NCBI GenBank assembly: GCA_030770425.1
Contig: JASJFT010000063.1
Span: 1 to 64,000 of the forward strand
DNA from: Darksidea phi
Taxonomy: Eukaryota > Ascomycota > Dothideomycetes > Pleosporales > Lentitheciaceae
Length of the DNA stretch: 64,000 nucleotides
Direction: 5' to 3'
The notes under the pieces: model-generated
Told to the model about the DNA's origin: nothing
The model's database searches: none
What the model saw: only the letters and a program-made list of their open reading frames with translations
Shown: in pieces, positions 1 to 12,350 of the stretch
Numbering within the stretch: position 1 is the stretch's first letter
How the letters are laid out: every line of letters starts with the position of its first letter
Translations under genes and position numbers: made by a program

Positions 1-56
<56 letters not shown>

Positions 57-77
57 CCCCCCCCCCCCCCCCCCCCC
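1..77. repeat. poly-C tract at window edge
   Basis: The first 77 bases are all C except for a single G at position 56, followed by GGG. A C homopolymer this long is very unusual in fungal chromosomal DNA. It could be a true homopolymer or an assembly or sequencing artefact near a contig end. It does not match the usual fungal telomere unit (TTAGGG/CCCTAA). Confidence 0.9.
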
Positions 78-480
78 GGGACTGAGGAATGTAGCTCAGC
101 TATATGTAATATGTAGTTGTATGTCGAAACATCTGATCATTCAAATATCGGTGTGTGCTCTGTACCATAGATATATGTCCTACATATGTCCTATAACAAT
201 CTGACTTGGCTGAGCTGTCACCCACAGGTTGTGGACTTCAACAATATAGCAATATGAGTCTATTTGCTACGAGATGTATAAGATCTGCAAGGAATACAAC
301 GCCGATAGGGAAAGTAGCCCACCCACTAATCATGTTATGCCGTGGTATCAGAATGCCAGAAAGCCCAAAACATCAGAAAACGCCATGCAGTCAACGATGC
401 GCGCGCTAAGCGAAGGGTTTCCCGGGTAGAATTTGAAATCTAAGCACTCGCTACAGTTTCAAGAGCAATGCCACACGATT
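78..480. other. no gene seen
   Basis: This stretch between the poly-C tract and the 3' end of the flippase gene has only short open frames without family resemblance. I see nothing functional in it beyond the likely 3' flank of the minus-strand gene. Confidence 0.5.
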
Positions 481-3400
481 TTAGTCTTCCCGGACCTTTC
501 CATATCCCTTGGACAAAATCCGGTCCACATCTCCACCCTCCATCTCAGCACCAATGGTACCTCTATCTCCTCTTCTTCCACTCCCTCCTCCCTCGCTCCC
601 CATCCGATTCCTCAACATTTCTCTCACAGCTTCCTCCCTCCTCTGCTCCTCCTTAGCCTCCAACTCCTTCACTACCCTGCGCACCTTCTCTTCATCATCC
701 CTCTCCTTATTTGTTTTCCTATCCCATCCTTGTTGCAGTTCGTCTGCGGCAGCCTCTTCAAAGCGTCGTTTGACGTCGGGATCCTTCTCGAGCGCTTGGA
801 AGATATCTTCTGGTGTAGAAAAGAAAGCAGAGCGAAGCGACGCGACGCCAAATTCGAAGACGAGGACAGAAGACACGATTAGAATGAGGCAGAGCCACCA
901 GACGAAGCTGCGACCCCAGGTCTTGAACATGGTCTCACTGACGTAGTAGATCTTTTTGTCTTGGCTGTAAGTTGATGCTAAGATGACATTCCAGAGGAAC
1001 CACCCGCCGATCGACACAAAGAGGGCGATGGCGTTGGTCAGCGTCTTAGAGTGCGTCTCGATGAACCTGTCCGACCATATTAACCACATCCCAAGTATGG
1101 GTTGGCGAGGTAATACTTACTGAAGTTTCATGTTGATAAGGATCACCGAAGCGGTGTATGTCATACTGGACAACGCAAAAATAGAGTTGTCTGCGGTAAA
1201 GAGAGCGTGCCCGTAGAGTCCGAACATGCAAAAAAAGACAACCATGGCCTCAGCGCTCGCCATAAACATCCAGCCTAGGTAGAGCGGAAAGTTGAAGGCC
1301 CCGTTTCGCTGCCCCTTAGTGTACAACTCGGGGACAGCAAGGAGAGTTGAGGCGGAGAGATCCTTCTCGAAGATGCCGAGAAAAATGACAGGTAGGGATG
1401 TGAAAAGCGTGTTGAACATACTGAGCGACCATGATTCGTATAGCGAGGTTCCCGTGTACCCGGCCCAGCGTTGGTAGAGTGCCTGTGTGAGGTAGAATAG
1501 TAATTCTTTCCAGAACGTGCCGACAGTGTACTTGCATGTCCTAATGTAATTCCAGCGTCCGTGAACCAGAAGCAGTTTTGTGAGAAAGCGGAATTGCGCG
1601 ATCGAATAGTCAGACGTGCGAGCTGCTTGAAGACCCTCTTTTCCAGTGATGCCAATCCCAACGTGCGCTTCTTGAATCATAGCAATGTCGTTCGCGCCGT
1701 CTCCTATCGCTAGCGTGATACTCTTCTTTACGCGCTTTCGGATGCTTTTGACAAGATTCGCCTTCTGGGAGGGTGATGCGCGACAGCATATGACTGAGTC
1801 TGCTAAGATAGCAAGATCGAAAAATAGCTGCTGGAGTGGACCAATTTCGTTGATCTGGGCGAGTGTCGCCCCATCAACAACAATGACGGAGTGCGCTATA
1901 GTACCGTGGTTAATAGCCAAGACAGCTGCAGCGATACTCTGCTCGACCTCGCCCATTTCGTGGTCTAGCACAGTGACGGTGGAGTACTCTTTGATTAGCC
2001 GACAAGAGTAGCCAATGTTGATCGCTGTCTCGCGCTTGTCGCCTGTAAGCATCCACATCTTGATCTTGGCTCTACGGAGCTTGTCAATGGCTTCCGGTAC
2101 ACCAAGCTGTAACTTGTCCTCAATGGCTGTGGCAGCGCAGAGTTCAAGCTGCTGCTCGATCTCGTCTCCGGCCCGTTCGATTAGGCGGGCGCGGTCAACA
2201 AGACTTGTTGTGGCATCGAGATAACCCTTCTTCCACGTTGCGTACTCATCATCCTCGAGGAAACGGTAACCGTAAAGCAGAGTACGCAAACCTTCAGTGG
2301 CAAAATCGTTGATGTGCTGAAGGCAACGTTCAATGACAGCTGATTCGTCAGCTGCGATGCCCTCGTCAACCATTTCATCCATCTCCTCTATCTGCATTGA
2401 GCTTCTCGCCTCGGAAAAGGCCATAGACAAGCGTTCAAAGCCTGATTGGCGCGGAGTCTGAATCGATGTGTTCTCGTCAATGAATTGGATCTCAAAGTCA
2501 TTCTCACGTTCTCTGAGCCATTGATCAACCTCGTTTCGTGCCGATCGCCCACCAGTACTTGGTCGTCCAAGACCACCGAGACTGGCTCGACCGAGCGAGG
2601 GGCTCCCCACAGTAAGGCTAGCGCGAGCGGCTTGACCTAACGTAAGACTTTTGCGTCCGCCAACGCTGCTTTTGCGGCCACCAATACTGCTCTTCCGTTC
2701 TATTTGCTCACTCATGCGCGCAATTGCGTGCTGGGCTTCCAAACTCTTCCTCGCATTGGCGCGACGCTCTATCTCGACCATCTTCTTGTTCGCTAGTGTA
2801 GCCAGCTTCAGGCGCTCCATGATGATAGAATCCGCTCCTTTGCAAATGATGCATACCCGACCATCTGGAAAACGAACAACAATCGACGACCTTTTCCGCT
2901 TGCTAGAAAACTCAATGACATCTAGAATGTCGTACGTTTCTGTAACAGGCTCGGCGCCTGTCCCTGAAGGCATGATCTTGAGTGTAATGGTATGTACGTC
3001 ACGATTGATGACTAGGAATCCCATGTCCTGCGCCGCCTGGACGAGCGCAAGTTCATCAGGAGAAGAGGCCATGAACTCCGTCGTCCCGTCTTCCTGCAAC
3101 TCTGGAAGACATGTATGACAGAGCGCAAGGGCCAGGAGAAACATTCGAGCCTTTTTGGAAAAGGGGGTATGGGGGCGCCGCTGTATGTACCGAAGCATGT
3201 CCCAGGTAGGCAGTTCACGCTGAGACATTCTGGGTTTTGCCGTAGACTTCCATTTCGGTTCTTGAGCTTCTTCCTGTGTTCCTTCTACCTGTTGGCCCGC
3301 TTCGAGACCAGGTGTGGAGGGTTCAATGGGTGATTGCACGTCTTTGGCTGAGCGAACGCTCTTCCTCATGGGCTGCTTCCCTTTCTTCCTCGTTTTGTGG

Positions 3401-5613
3401 ATGAGCTTTTTCTTCTGCTGGTTCTTTAGATCGGCGTCGTGAAGCCAAGATGCTCCTCCTACGCTCATTTTGCGGAACTTCATCGAGTTGTCTGTCAGAG
3501 TTCCAGTCTTGTCCGAGAATATATAGCTTATCTGGCCCAGCTCCTCGTTGATAGTTGAAGTCCTCGGTTCGCAGGGTGTATTGGATACAGCATCATACAT
3601 GTCGATATCTGTGTGGAGGAAGAACATCTGTGCAAGCTTGACGATTTCCAGGCTGACATAGAGAGACAGAGGGATCATGGTATTGAACATGATAATGAAT
3701 GACGTGAGGTTGGGAAAGAAGGAGACAGACTGGTTCAAGAGATAGAAGTGTCCACCCTCGTGTCTCCGCCAGATCCTGTAGGCTACGGTGTTGAAGATGG
3801 CAAGCAGAATTACAAAGACCACAATAAGGATGACGATGCGGTTGACAAGGAACTGAAGCGATGGAGCCTTGATACGGGGGTTCTTATTCGCATTCATCCG
3901 AATACGGCATTCCTCACCCGAATAGATGACCATCCCCACAGCATCAGGAGTGTTCCTCAAGATGCTACCGCGGAATATGATCTCGTTGAGAGTCAAAGGA
4001 GCCGTCTTGCCGTTTAGAGTAACGCGTCCTTCGAATTTGTAAAGATCCTGGTTTGGGTCCTCGACAACGAAACGAGCGTCACAGCTCAAAATATCCTCCT
4101 GGCTCTCGATCGCCTTAGAAATGGATGCAGTCGTCTGTTTGCTCTTGAGGTTTGTCTCGCCGTCCAATGCCATAGTCTCAACGTAGGCAACACTATTGTC
4201 ACCATTGGTATGCAATAGGACAAGATCCGCTGGCGCGGCCTCATTGCGCTCTAGTTTAACAATATCACCGACGTTGACATCTTGCCATTTGATCGTCTCC
4301 CAGTTGATGTCCTCGATCGATGGGGAGGCGCGGTCTGAGCTCTCGGCATGCTCACGCGGGGCGCTCTTTGCGCGTAGAACTTTGGTCTCGTGGTTGTTTT
4401 CTATCTTGTCGAGCCGGTATCTTCGCAAGTCATCGTATCCTTCCTTAGCGATGGAGACAGTGACGAAGAACATCAGCGGCACGATTGTGGTAAATTGCCC
4501 AGTCGTACTGAGGCCAGGTATCATCTGCAGAATGCTAACACACAGAAAGTAAAAGTTGGCCAACTTAGAGAATTGAGCAACAAGCTGGCGGGGGACGAAG
4601 TTCCAAGCAGAGTAGCGGGTGGAGCGAATCCAGTTGCTAGTGTACGGCTGGTGAGTTCTTTCGTCGACGAGAGCTTCTTCGCGGAATGGGTCCAGATCGA
4701 TATGTCGCCCATCTTTGCTGGGTGGTATGTCTTTGATTCTGAATATGAAATTCTTGGTCTTGACTCCGAATTCACGGGCCTGTTGCATGTAGCCTACTTG
4801 CTTCTCCTTCTGCAGCCAACTATCGTAATTTGGAAGCGCAACAGGTCCTTTTCCAAGTTTCGTCTTCAATGGATCCGAAGGGCGCTGGCTTAAAGGATCG
4901 TAAAGTGAGGAGAGGTTAATTGCCGCGTTCCCCTTGTCTACGGAGCTCTCTTGCGATCCGTCCATCTGCCCTGTTCCCGCCCGTCCCTTCGACGAGCTCG
5001 GTTGCTCCTCAAGCTCAATGGGCGATCCGCGTGACTGAGTCTGGACATGCACGTTCTTCCGGAAAAGCGCGCTGCGTAGCGAATACCCGCGGTTCCGGCT
5101 GGTTGGCGAAAGCGGTGATCTTGCGGTACTACGCGGGGAAAGCGGCGAGACATTCGAGGTCGAGCGAGCGGTGTCTTCGTCTAGCACAGACGCGCCTTGG
5201 GCAGACGCCTCTTGAGTATCAACGGTTAAATCTGGAGCACCAGGCCGCCTCCTCGAGCCAACGACCGTCCCATCCTTTACGAATTGGTCAATTGATGCTG
5301 CTGCCGTTCCTGGCTTCGGCCTCTGTCCCGAACCATGGCGTTCGATGTCCGTAGAGAAACGGACTCGCGGCGGGGCATCGGTGGACAATCGCGATATCGA
5401 GGGGCGTGGGAAGCCCTCTAGTGCGGAGGATTGCGAAGCGGGTGCGGTGTGGGGCTCTGTTGCTGGCTGTAAAGGCAACTCGACATGCTGCGGAGGAGGG
5501 ACGGCATTCGAGCCTTGGACTGGCGCGGCGACGTCGTCATCGTCGTCGTCATCGGTAGTGTAGGAGAGTCGCCTGCGAAGGCCCTCGCTCGGAGGCTCTC
5601 CATCTGGAGGCAT
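481..5613 (-). CDS. DNF3: P4-type phospholipid-translocating ATPase (flippase), Dnf3-like
   Basis: P4-ATPases move aminophospholipids to the cytosolic leaflet of Golgi and plasma membranes. There are two exons, 5613..1121 and 1066..481; the intron 1067..1120 (54 bp, GTAAGT...CAG) restores the frame and gives 1692 residues. Visible motifs are the actuator DGET, the phosphorylation motif DKTGTLTDN (Asp701), the TGDK motif and the hinge GDGANDIAM, with paired TM segments at both ends. The sequence before DKTGT (SNTPCEPRTSTINEELGQ) matches the Dnf3 branch rather than Dnf1/2 or Drs2. The start ATG leads into a long acidic and serine-rich N tail with a run of Asp. A basic serine-rich insert with repeated GGRKS-type units lies in the N domain. 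The length suits Dnf3 (about 1650 in yeast). The subfamily assignment comes from memory of signature residues. Confidence 0.93.
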
Positions 5614-6737
5614 CCTCGGGGTGCATCAGGCCCGGGTTGGACCGTTGGGTTGTAGCGGGCCTTGTCGTTCGACAGATGCACTGCGCTTACGCGTCGAGAA
5701 CGAGAGATTCCACCGTGATCATGTCAGCTCTCGAAGCCACCCAAGACGAGATGGTCGGCGGGCAACCTGGGGAGGATAGTTGCGTCCCTGCTGCAGCATG
5801 CAGGTGAAGGCGGATGTACCCGACGGCGGTGCAGCCACATGATGATTTCTCTCCGCAGCCGACCATCCCTGCAGCCGCTAAACGCAAGGAAGATATTTTT
5901 AACGCCCGAAGTACCGCCACGAACATGACATCAAACGAACAGAACTGCTATACTTGTTCCGCAAACTGTTTCATCAGACGCGCGTATGAGGTCGTCACGC
6001 CACCACCGTGGTACAAGTTTGCTCATCTAGACCAGAAGACCGACCATCAATCCTTTTCAAGTATAGAACAATACGCATGTGGATAGCGAAAGGTGGTTTG
6101 ATGTATATTCAAGCCTCCGAGGAGAGACAGTAGTCAAGGTGGTCTTGAATAAATGAGTGATTTTAGGGGCCACAATCAATTTGGTGAGGATAAAGCTATC
6201 CAATATCCTGTCGTTGCGCAGATCTTTGCCTTATCGCCTCGGAGACACAAAACCAGTCTTCTTCAAGACCAAGAAGAGATGTTTCATCTTTTCCAAGAGA
6301 ACAAAGATACAGAGAAGACATGCAGGCCGGAAGTCAAAAAGCGAATAATTAACCAAGGGTCCGAAGCCATTCAATTCCACCTGCCTACTATGCAGAAATA
6401 CACACTGCAACTACTAACAATACTCGAAACCCTAACAATGATGGTATAATGAGGCAAGGTAAGCACCGAGACAAGATAACGGTGGTGCATTAAGCGCAAT
6501 CCACGCTCCACTCCGACTCCAGCATAGATTTCCACAATTGCCAAAAAGGCCGTTCCTTCGAGCAGTCTGAATGAGTATGATGAGATGGTATCCGGGTCGT
6601 GTCGCTTCATTAAGTACGGAATTCTTTCTCAAGAAAATGATGAGCCAAGCGCCTTGCAATATGCGGCATGTAGATATGAGGTGCAAACCCCCATGATGGT
6701 GTCGTGAAAAAGGGAAATAAGACAAGTGTCCGCCTCG
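5614..6737. other. intergenic, flippase 5' flank
   Basis: This stretch contains the upstream region of the flippase gene and the 3' flank of the samB-like gene. Short open frames here have no coding character that I can support. Confidence 0.5.
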
Positions 6738-8585
6738 CTAGTTTGCTGCCACGCACCAGTGCCGATGGTAGACCCAAGCGCTCTTCTGGCATTCTTTACT
6801 GCAGTACTTTGTGCGTCGGCAGCGACGGCATTTGGCGAATTGTCGAGTGTACTCTTCCCACTTGCCGCACTGGTAGTACGCGCATTGACGAATACCTCCC
6901 CGTGAATCGTCTTTCCGGCACAGATTCCGCATCACAACACTTGCCCAGTACTGCATATCGGATGTATGATGCCGCACGGTGAATTTTTCCACAAGCGGGA
7001 AAATGTTGAAATCATCCGGGAGCTCGTACTCTTCCAGCTCCTCCTCGTCTTCTGCCATTGGCGTTGGGCTAGCCGACTCTCCGTCCAGCAATTGTAGATC
7101 GTTTCCAATCTTCAGTTTAGGGACAAGATGTGATTGTTGAAAGTATGATCGCAAATTGCAGTACTTGGACACATAGGCGAGCAACTGGAGTGACATGAGC
7201 ACGTCTTCATCGCGAGGCATGGCAGCGAGTGCGCCGGCTGTAACCGTGCGGTCCTGGCTGTGCCGGGGGTACCACGGTGGAGGAGGGTTGGCATTGGCAA
7301 CATTGAGAGCTGTTGGTTGAACGGGGGAGAAGCCTCCGATGGGACCGGTGGTCTGAGTATTAGCGGGATTGATTAAGCTTCCATCCAAGGCCGGCCGGTG
7401 GGTAATGTTGAACGTCTCGTGGCTTTCGTCAGGTGTCTCCGAGGGAGCTGTGATGGGTACAGGCGTTGCTCCACCATCAAGCATCTCCGCATTATCGACA
7501 ATGTCTGTCATATTAATATCATTATTTTGGATGCCCACAATCGGCTCGTTCACAGCGGGTCCAGCCGTTGTGGGGGGCACTGCAGACATATCTTCTTGTT
7601 GCGCATCGAGATCAGACTCGCCAGACATGGACAGCTGGTGTCTGATGGAGGGACGACGACGGGCCCGGCCGATGGCCGCGCGCGGGCTTCCCTGCCGAAT
7701 ACCTGGAGCATTTGGGGTTGTGGGAGATTCAGGTTGGGAAGTGATCTCCCCCTGTAACGCGGGAAGCATGGAAGGCAGCCGGTCAGCATCTCGCACGGGT
7801 CTCAACGCGAATGTGTCGGTTGTCTCCATTGCCGGTAGAGCAGACCCAAGCGGCTGGCCGATGTTACGGGTTGGGGTCCCAACGGCTCCGAATAGTTGTG
7901 CTCGACCCTCATGACTACGGTGGTGATGGTGGTGAGGAGGGCGGCCGCGTGTGAAAGAGGTTCGCTCAGGCGGAGAGCTAAGCGAAAAAGCAGGGGTAGG
8001 TGTGGTGTCGCCGGTCTGGGACTCAAGGGGCGCCTGGACAAACGTCTGGGGGATTTCGATGGGAGGTGGGATGGCCCGGCGAGTGCGTTCACTCCTGTGC
8101 CCTGAGCTGGATGCTATCTCGCCAGATCGCGACGAGTGATGACGAATCGAAGCGCCGAGCCGCGCGTTTCTCCGTAACTCTGCATCGGCCCTTTCCCTAC
8201 ACTTGTCCACGACTTTGATGTAGTTGTCCAGGATGGTAGCAATGACGGGCACCATGTCGGCCTCGACCACACGCGTCCTGACATTCTCCGAGCCTCGCAC
8301 GCCAATGTTGAAGATGCACTGAAAGGCCAGGTTCCACTTCCACATGTCCATCATGTCCTTGCTCCGGCCCTCCTTGAGGATGCATATCAACCGTTCGATG
8401 CCGCCATCGACTGTGAGGATGTCCCGTATCCGGGCGGACGAGGTGGTCAGATATGCGAGGTGGTTGAGCGAGTTGATGAGCGGCAGGGTGGAGGTGCAGT
8501 CGAGCGCGCGGCGGTCATAGAGGGCGGTGGTGATGCCCACCGATGCCTTGTTGGCATTGGGGATGCTGAAGTTGACCTCACGCAT
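6738..8585 (-). CDS. samB: MYND zinc-finger protein SamB/Mub1
   Basis: This is the orthologue of Aspergillus samB and yeast Mub1. Mub1 partners the ubiquitin ligase Ubr2 in turnover of Rpn4; samB affects conidiophore and septum positioning. The single exon encodes 615 residues. The ATG at 8585 starts MREVNFSIPNANKAS, the conserved N terminus of the family; upstream in-frame sequence has only a TTG. An armadillo-like N-terminal part (about residues 1-130) is followed by a long disordered Ser/Pro-rich middle. A C-terminal MYND finger holds the spaced Cys/His set ending HRHWC near the C terminus. The gene is intact. The family is clear; the function is taken from orthologues. Confidence 0.94.
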   Translation of the reverse strand: MREVNFSIPNANKASVGITTALYDRRALDCTSTLPLINSLNHLAYLTTSSARIRDILTVDGGIERLICILKEGRSKDMMDMWKWNLAFQCIFNIGVRGSENVRTRVVEADMVPVIATILDNYIKVVDKCRERADAELRRNARLGASIRHHSSRSGEIASSSGHRSERTRRAIPPPIEIPQTFVQAPLESQTGDTTPTPAFSLSSPPERTSFTRGRPPHHHHHRSHEGRAQLFGAVGTPTRNIGQPLGSALPAMETTDTFALRPVRDADRLPSMLPALQGEITSQPESPTTPNAPGIRQGSPRAAIGRARRRPSIRHQLSMSGESDLDAQQEDMSAVPPTTAGPAVNEPIVGIQNNDINMTDIVDNAEMLDGGATPVPITAPSETPDESHETFNITHRPALDGSLINPANTQTTGPIGGFSPVQPTALNVANANPPPPWYPRHSQDRTVTAGALAAMPRDEDVLMSLQLLAYVSKYCNLRSYFQQSHLVPKLKIGNDLQLLDGESASPTPMAEDEEELEEYELPDDFNIFPLVEKFTVRHHTSDMQYWASVVMRNLCRKDDSRGGIRQCAYYQCGKWEEYTRQFAKCRRCRRTKYCSKECQKSAWVYHRHWCVAAN

Positions 8586-10020
8586 GTTCGCTTGTTCTGT
8601 TCTGTTGCGGACGTGGGCCAAGTTTGAGTGCCGTGGGGGGTTGAGTGCAGCACTAGTGTCGCATGTGGTGTGAGGTCAGCGAGTTTGCCCGAGGCCAATC
8701 GAACAGCAAACGCAGGCCGCTCGCGGTGAATGCAGATGGCCAGTCGTCTCTCGCGGCGGGGAGGATGGGCCCGTGTGCGGGCGTGAAAGACGGCCTGTTG
8801 GGGTGCAAACTCGATGCAGTTCTCGGCGGGCTCGCGGTGAAAGGAATCCGGCAGGCTGGCCTGCAGATGTACGGGCGATGGGGCGCGGCGAAAGGGGTGG
8901 TCGAGAGGGCGGGCGGCGGGCGGCGGGAGATGAGGATGTTTGCTATGCGTTAGGGGTGTCCCAGGGCCGACGGCAAGAGCGTGTGGCGAGCAGACAGCGC
9001 CCGAGTCTTCTCGTCGGCTTGCGGGCAGCGCGCAGGCGGACGACGGAGTCTCGCACCGCTGATGTGAGAGGCAGCGAGGTCGGCTCGTGGATAGCTATGT
9101 CCAGATGAGGCTGCTGATGATGAATGGGGGGGAGAAGAGCGCACGGCGGTTGTGAGATGGGATGGCGAGCTCGCAAGGTGGAGAAGCCAGGAAGAGGCTT
9201 GGGTGCCGGGTCCGGTGATTGGCCCAGGTCTAATTTTATGCGTCCATTCTAAGGGAAACACCACGGCCGCGCCTTTCGCCCTCCCCGCAGCGAGCGCGTC
9301 TGCCCACTCGACGCCGCACATCAATCACCATCGCCGTGCTGTCTAATTATTCTGGTAATTAACCCTGAGTGGCTTGGACACGGCCGTCTTGCTGGCCATG
9401 CCCTCGCCAGCCGCCCAGCGGGCAGCCCGCATCCCGCGCTGACAGAGCCATCATCACCGTGGCACTGTATCACTCGTTTGAAACCCTTGCCTCCCAGGTC
9501 TCCCACGGCGGAGCTCGGATCCGGCAGAGTCTGCCTGACGGAAGAGCTCAAGCACCCTTATTGATGAGCTGCTCTGATGGGGGAAGCTCCGGCTGAGGTC
9601 GCTCCGGACGGTTCGTCGCTCGCTCATGCACCCACAGCACGCTCCTCCAAGTCCAGCGGGGCGGTTAGGCGCAGTGTTCATGAAGGTGCAACCTATGGTA
9701 GCACACACTTCGCCCAAAGCGCTCCTCGATGCGTGATATTCGCGGTGCTTCGCGGTGCGTCGAGGCGCATCGAGGCTAGCCTGTCGCGGGCCATAGGCGA
9801 GGTGCTGCTGGGCTTGGGCCATGACTGCATCCCTTTTCGGCGGAGCAGCTGAACTCTGTATCCAGTGCGTGCTGGGTGCAAAGCTACATACTGTCTGCCT
9901 CCCTGCGCTCAATGGATGTCGCTTGTCGCTCTTGCTTCTTCTTCTTCTTCCTCCATCGTGACTGCCCTATAACGACGGCCCCTCCCTCGCGCCTTCCGTT
10001 GTAGCAGTCTCCCGCCTGCC
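8586..10020. promoter_or_regulatory. divergent promoter region samB / CorA-like
   Basis: 1.4 kb lies between the start codons of two divergently transcribed genes. It is GC-rich near the samB side. A CTT repeat (9935..9950) inside a pyrimidine-rich stretch lies about 70 bp upstream of the transporter ATG, as is common in fungal core promoters and leaders. No specific operator could be recognised. Confidence 0.4.
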
Positions 10021-12350
10021 ATGGCTGACCACCCCACCAAGCCAGCAACGAAAGTGCTCGATTTCGCGTCGCCCGTGTCACCCTCATCGCCCACCACGGC
10101 CCAGGACCACCGCCCGGATGTTGGTGGCGAGCAGCTTCACATCGACACGCGCATGGAGTCGGCATCTCAGAGCCAGAATCGACCGCCCACTGCGAGCCAC
10201 GGCGCCAGCCAACAATCTCCCTCGCGCTACTCTGTCACTTCCACGCTGCGCCGACGGCCCACGCGCTCAAACACGGTCCGACGCTATCATTCCCCCACGC
10301 GCCCCCAATGGGAGGAGCCCGGCGCTGAGCCTGGTATAGATACCCAGAAGGAAACATCAACATCCGACTATAGCCACCTCCACCAGCGCTGCGAGATCAC
10401 CGTGGTAGACTTTTCAGACGAACGCTGTGAGAGCGTGGAACTGGACAACGACGACCTGGAAGAATTCCTCTCTAAGCCTAAGGAGCCGTGGGTGCAGTGC
10501 CGCTGGATCAGTGTCAACGGCCTGAGCTGGGATGTTATCAGGATACTTGGGAACCACAAGCAGTTGCATTCACTCGCAATTGAGGATTTGATGAACACAC
10601 GGGGTCGGACCAAGGCCGACTGGTATTCAGATCAAGCTTTCTGTACGTGGACACCACGAATATACACCCACTCTCCGTCTTCCCCAGAGCAGCTACTACG
10701 ATTAGCAATGTGCAAGACAATGCCAAATCCTTGCTGTTCCGTCGGACGTGGAAGAATGGTGTGGAATTGGGTCTGTGTCCGGTGATGGTCCGGAAACATT
10801 CTTGGCTACACCACACTGGGGACAAGTCTGATTCTCCTGTATATTGTCTACATCTACTAATTTCTGCCAGTGCTGTTAACCCTCTCAAAGCTCGTTCACA
10901 TGTCAGACGAGGATTCAGACAGCGATTCCGATTCCGATTCTGACGAGCCGAGAAGGCTTAGGAAGACGCAAGAGCGGAAGAACTCGAAGACTCTCATCGA
11001 CCGCATAAAGGGAGTCTTCGCCTCAACCTCCGACAATCACGAGCTGAGTTCCCTCGAGCGTTCGTGGGATAGTCAAGAGAAAGGATATACTGCAGATGGC
11101 ACGGTTAATCGGGTGCGCACCAAGGGCCAACACGCAGAACAAATACGTACCTTGCAGCGATTTCGCGGAGGACCCAACCTGGATAGGACCATTTACATGG
11201 AGCAACACTCGACGCTGGCGAGCCGGAAGCTTGCCGTTAGCGTAGAGCAGGTGTGTGTTTTCTATTGCGCCGATAACACCGTCATCTCCTTCTTTGAGCA
11301 TTCGGCGCCCGAGATTGAGGAGCCCATCCTTAAGCGTTTGAATACGGAAGACACTATTCTTCGCGAAAGCGGCGATGGCAGTATGATCGTCCAGGCCATT
11401 ATCGATGCCATTATTGATTTGGCTATCCCTGTAGCAGCAGCATACGAAGATGCCATGGGCGAACTCGAACTCGGTGTCCTCCAGGATCCCGATATCAGCC
11501 ACTCACAATCCTTATACATCCTTACTTCTGAGATTGCTATTCTTCGCAATACGATACAACCGATAGTGTCCCTTATCAACGCCCTCCGCGAGTACGTATA
11601 TCTGCCTTATGATCTCCGTGTTCCATTTTGATTCTGAGGTTCCACGTCGCAACCACAAAACTGCTGCAGGTTGGAGGCTTCGTCCAAGTTGATGGTCCCC
11701 CACTGGGTAACCTCTGCTGACTCACTACCACCTTTAGTCACAGGTCAGACCCAATTGTGACGCCTAGACATAGCACGACGATCGTCCCCACCCGAAAAAC
11801 AATATCCTCCATTACCATCAGCCCCCTCGCGCACACATACCTCGGTGACGTTGAAGACCACTGTATAATGATCACCGCCTCACTCGAGCAGATGCGCCGC
11901 GCAGCCGACAACCTCATCGACCTGATCTTCAACGTGATGGGCGCCTACCAGAACGAGACCATGAAGAGCCTCACTGCCGTAACCATCTTCTTCCTTCCGC
12001 TCACCTTCCTTGTGGGTTACTTCGGCCAGAACTTCGTCAATTTCCCCGCCATCCAGAAATCAGACGGCTTTTTCTGGATCATAGCGACCCCGGTGATGTG
12101 TATTACCACGCTAGTGCTCCTGAGTGAGAGGTTGCTACGCAAATGGAGGAGGACGCAGGCGCAGTGGAGGGTCAAGAAGGCGAGGAAGAGGGCGGGTCCT
12201 ATGCAGGAGACTAGAAAAGGGGTTCACTCGGGCATGGCCCTTGCTATGGGTCTGCAACATGATGAGAAGCAAGACAAATTAGGCAAGAAGAAGGACGGCC
12301 TCAAGAAGAGGCAGACTTTGTATAGCAAGGGGCAGATTGGGTCGTTTTGA
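10021..12350 (+). CDS. CorA-like magnesium/metal transporter
   Basis: CorA/Alr-type pentameric channels import Mg2+ and related divalent cations. There are three exons: 10021..10642, 10871..11591 and 11738..12350. Introns are 228 and 146 bp, both with GTACGT donors; a CTAATT branch site precedes the first acceptor. The product has 651 residues. The N-terminal 120 residues are disordered. The cytosolic CorA domain follows, with an acidic SDSDSDSD stretch encoded by hexamer repeats (about 10912-10942). Two C-terminal TM helices (about residues 527-545 and 562-580) come next, then a basic tail. The loop motif reads YFGQNF (G544-Q545-N546) where canonical CorA has GMN. The first acceptor and the third-exon start were chosen because they restore conserved reading (LTLSKLVHM and LRDHRSDP). 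It may be plasma-membrane or vacuolar. Confidence 0.9.

Noticed and set aside
8586..8621. Longer N terminus of SamB starting at 8621
   Set aside because: That codon is TTG, and family members start at MREVNFS, encoded from 8585.
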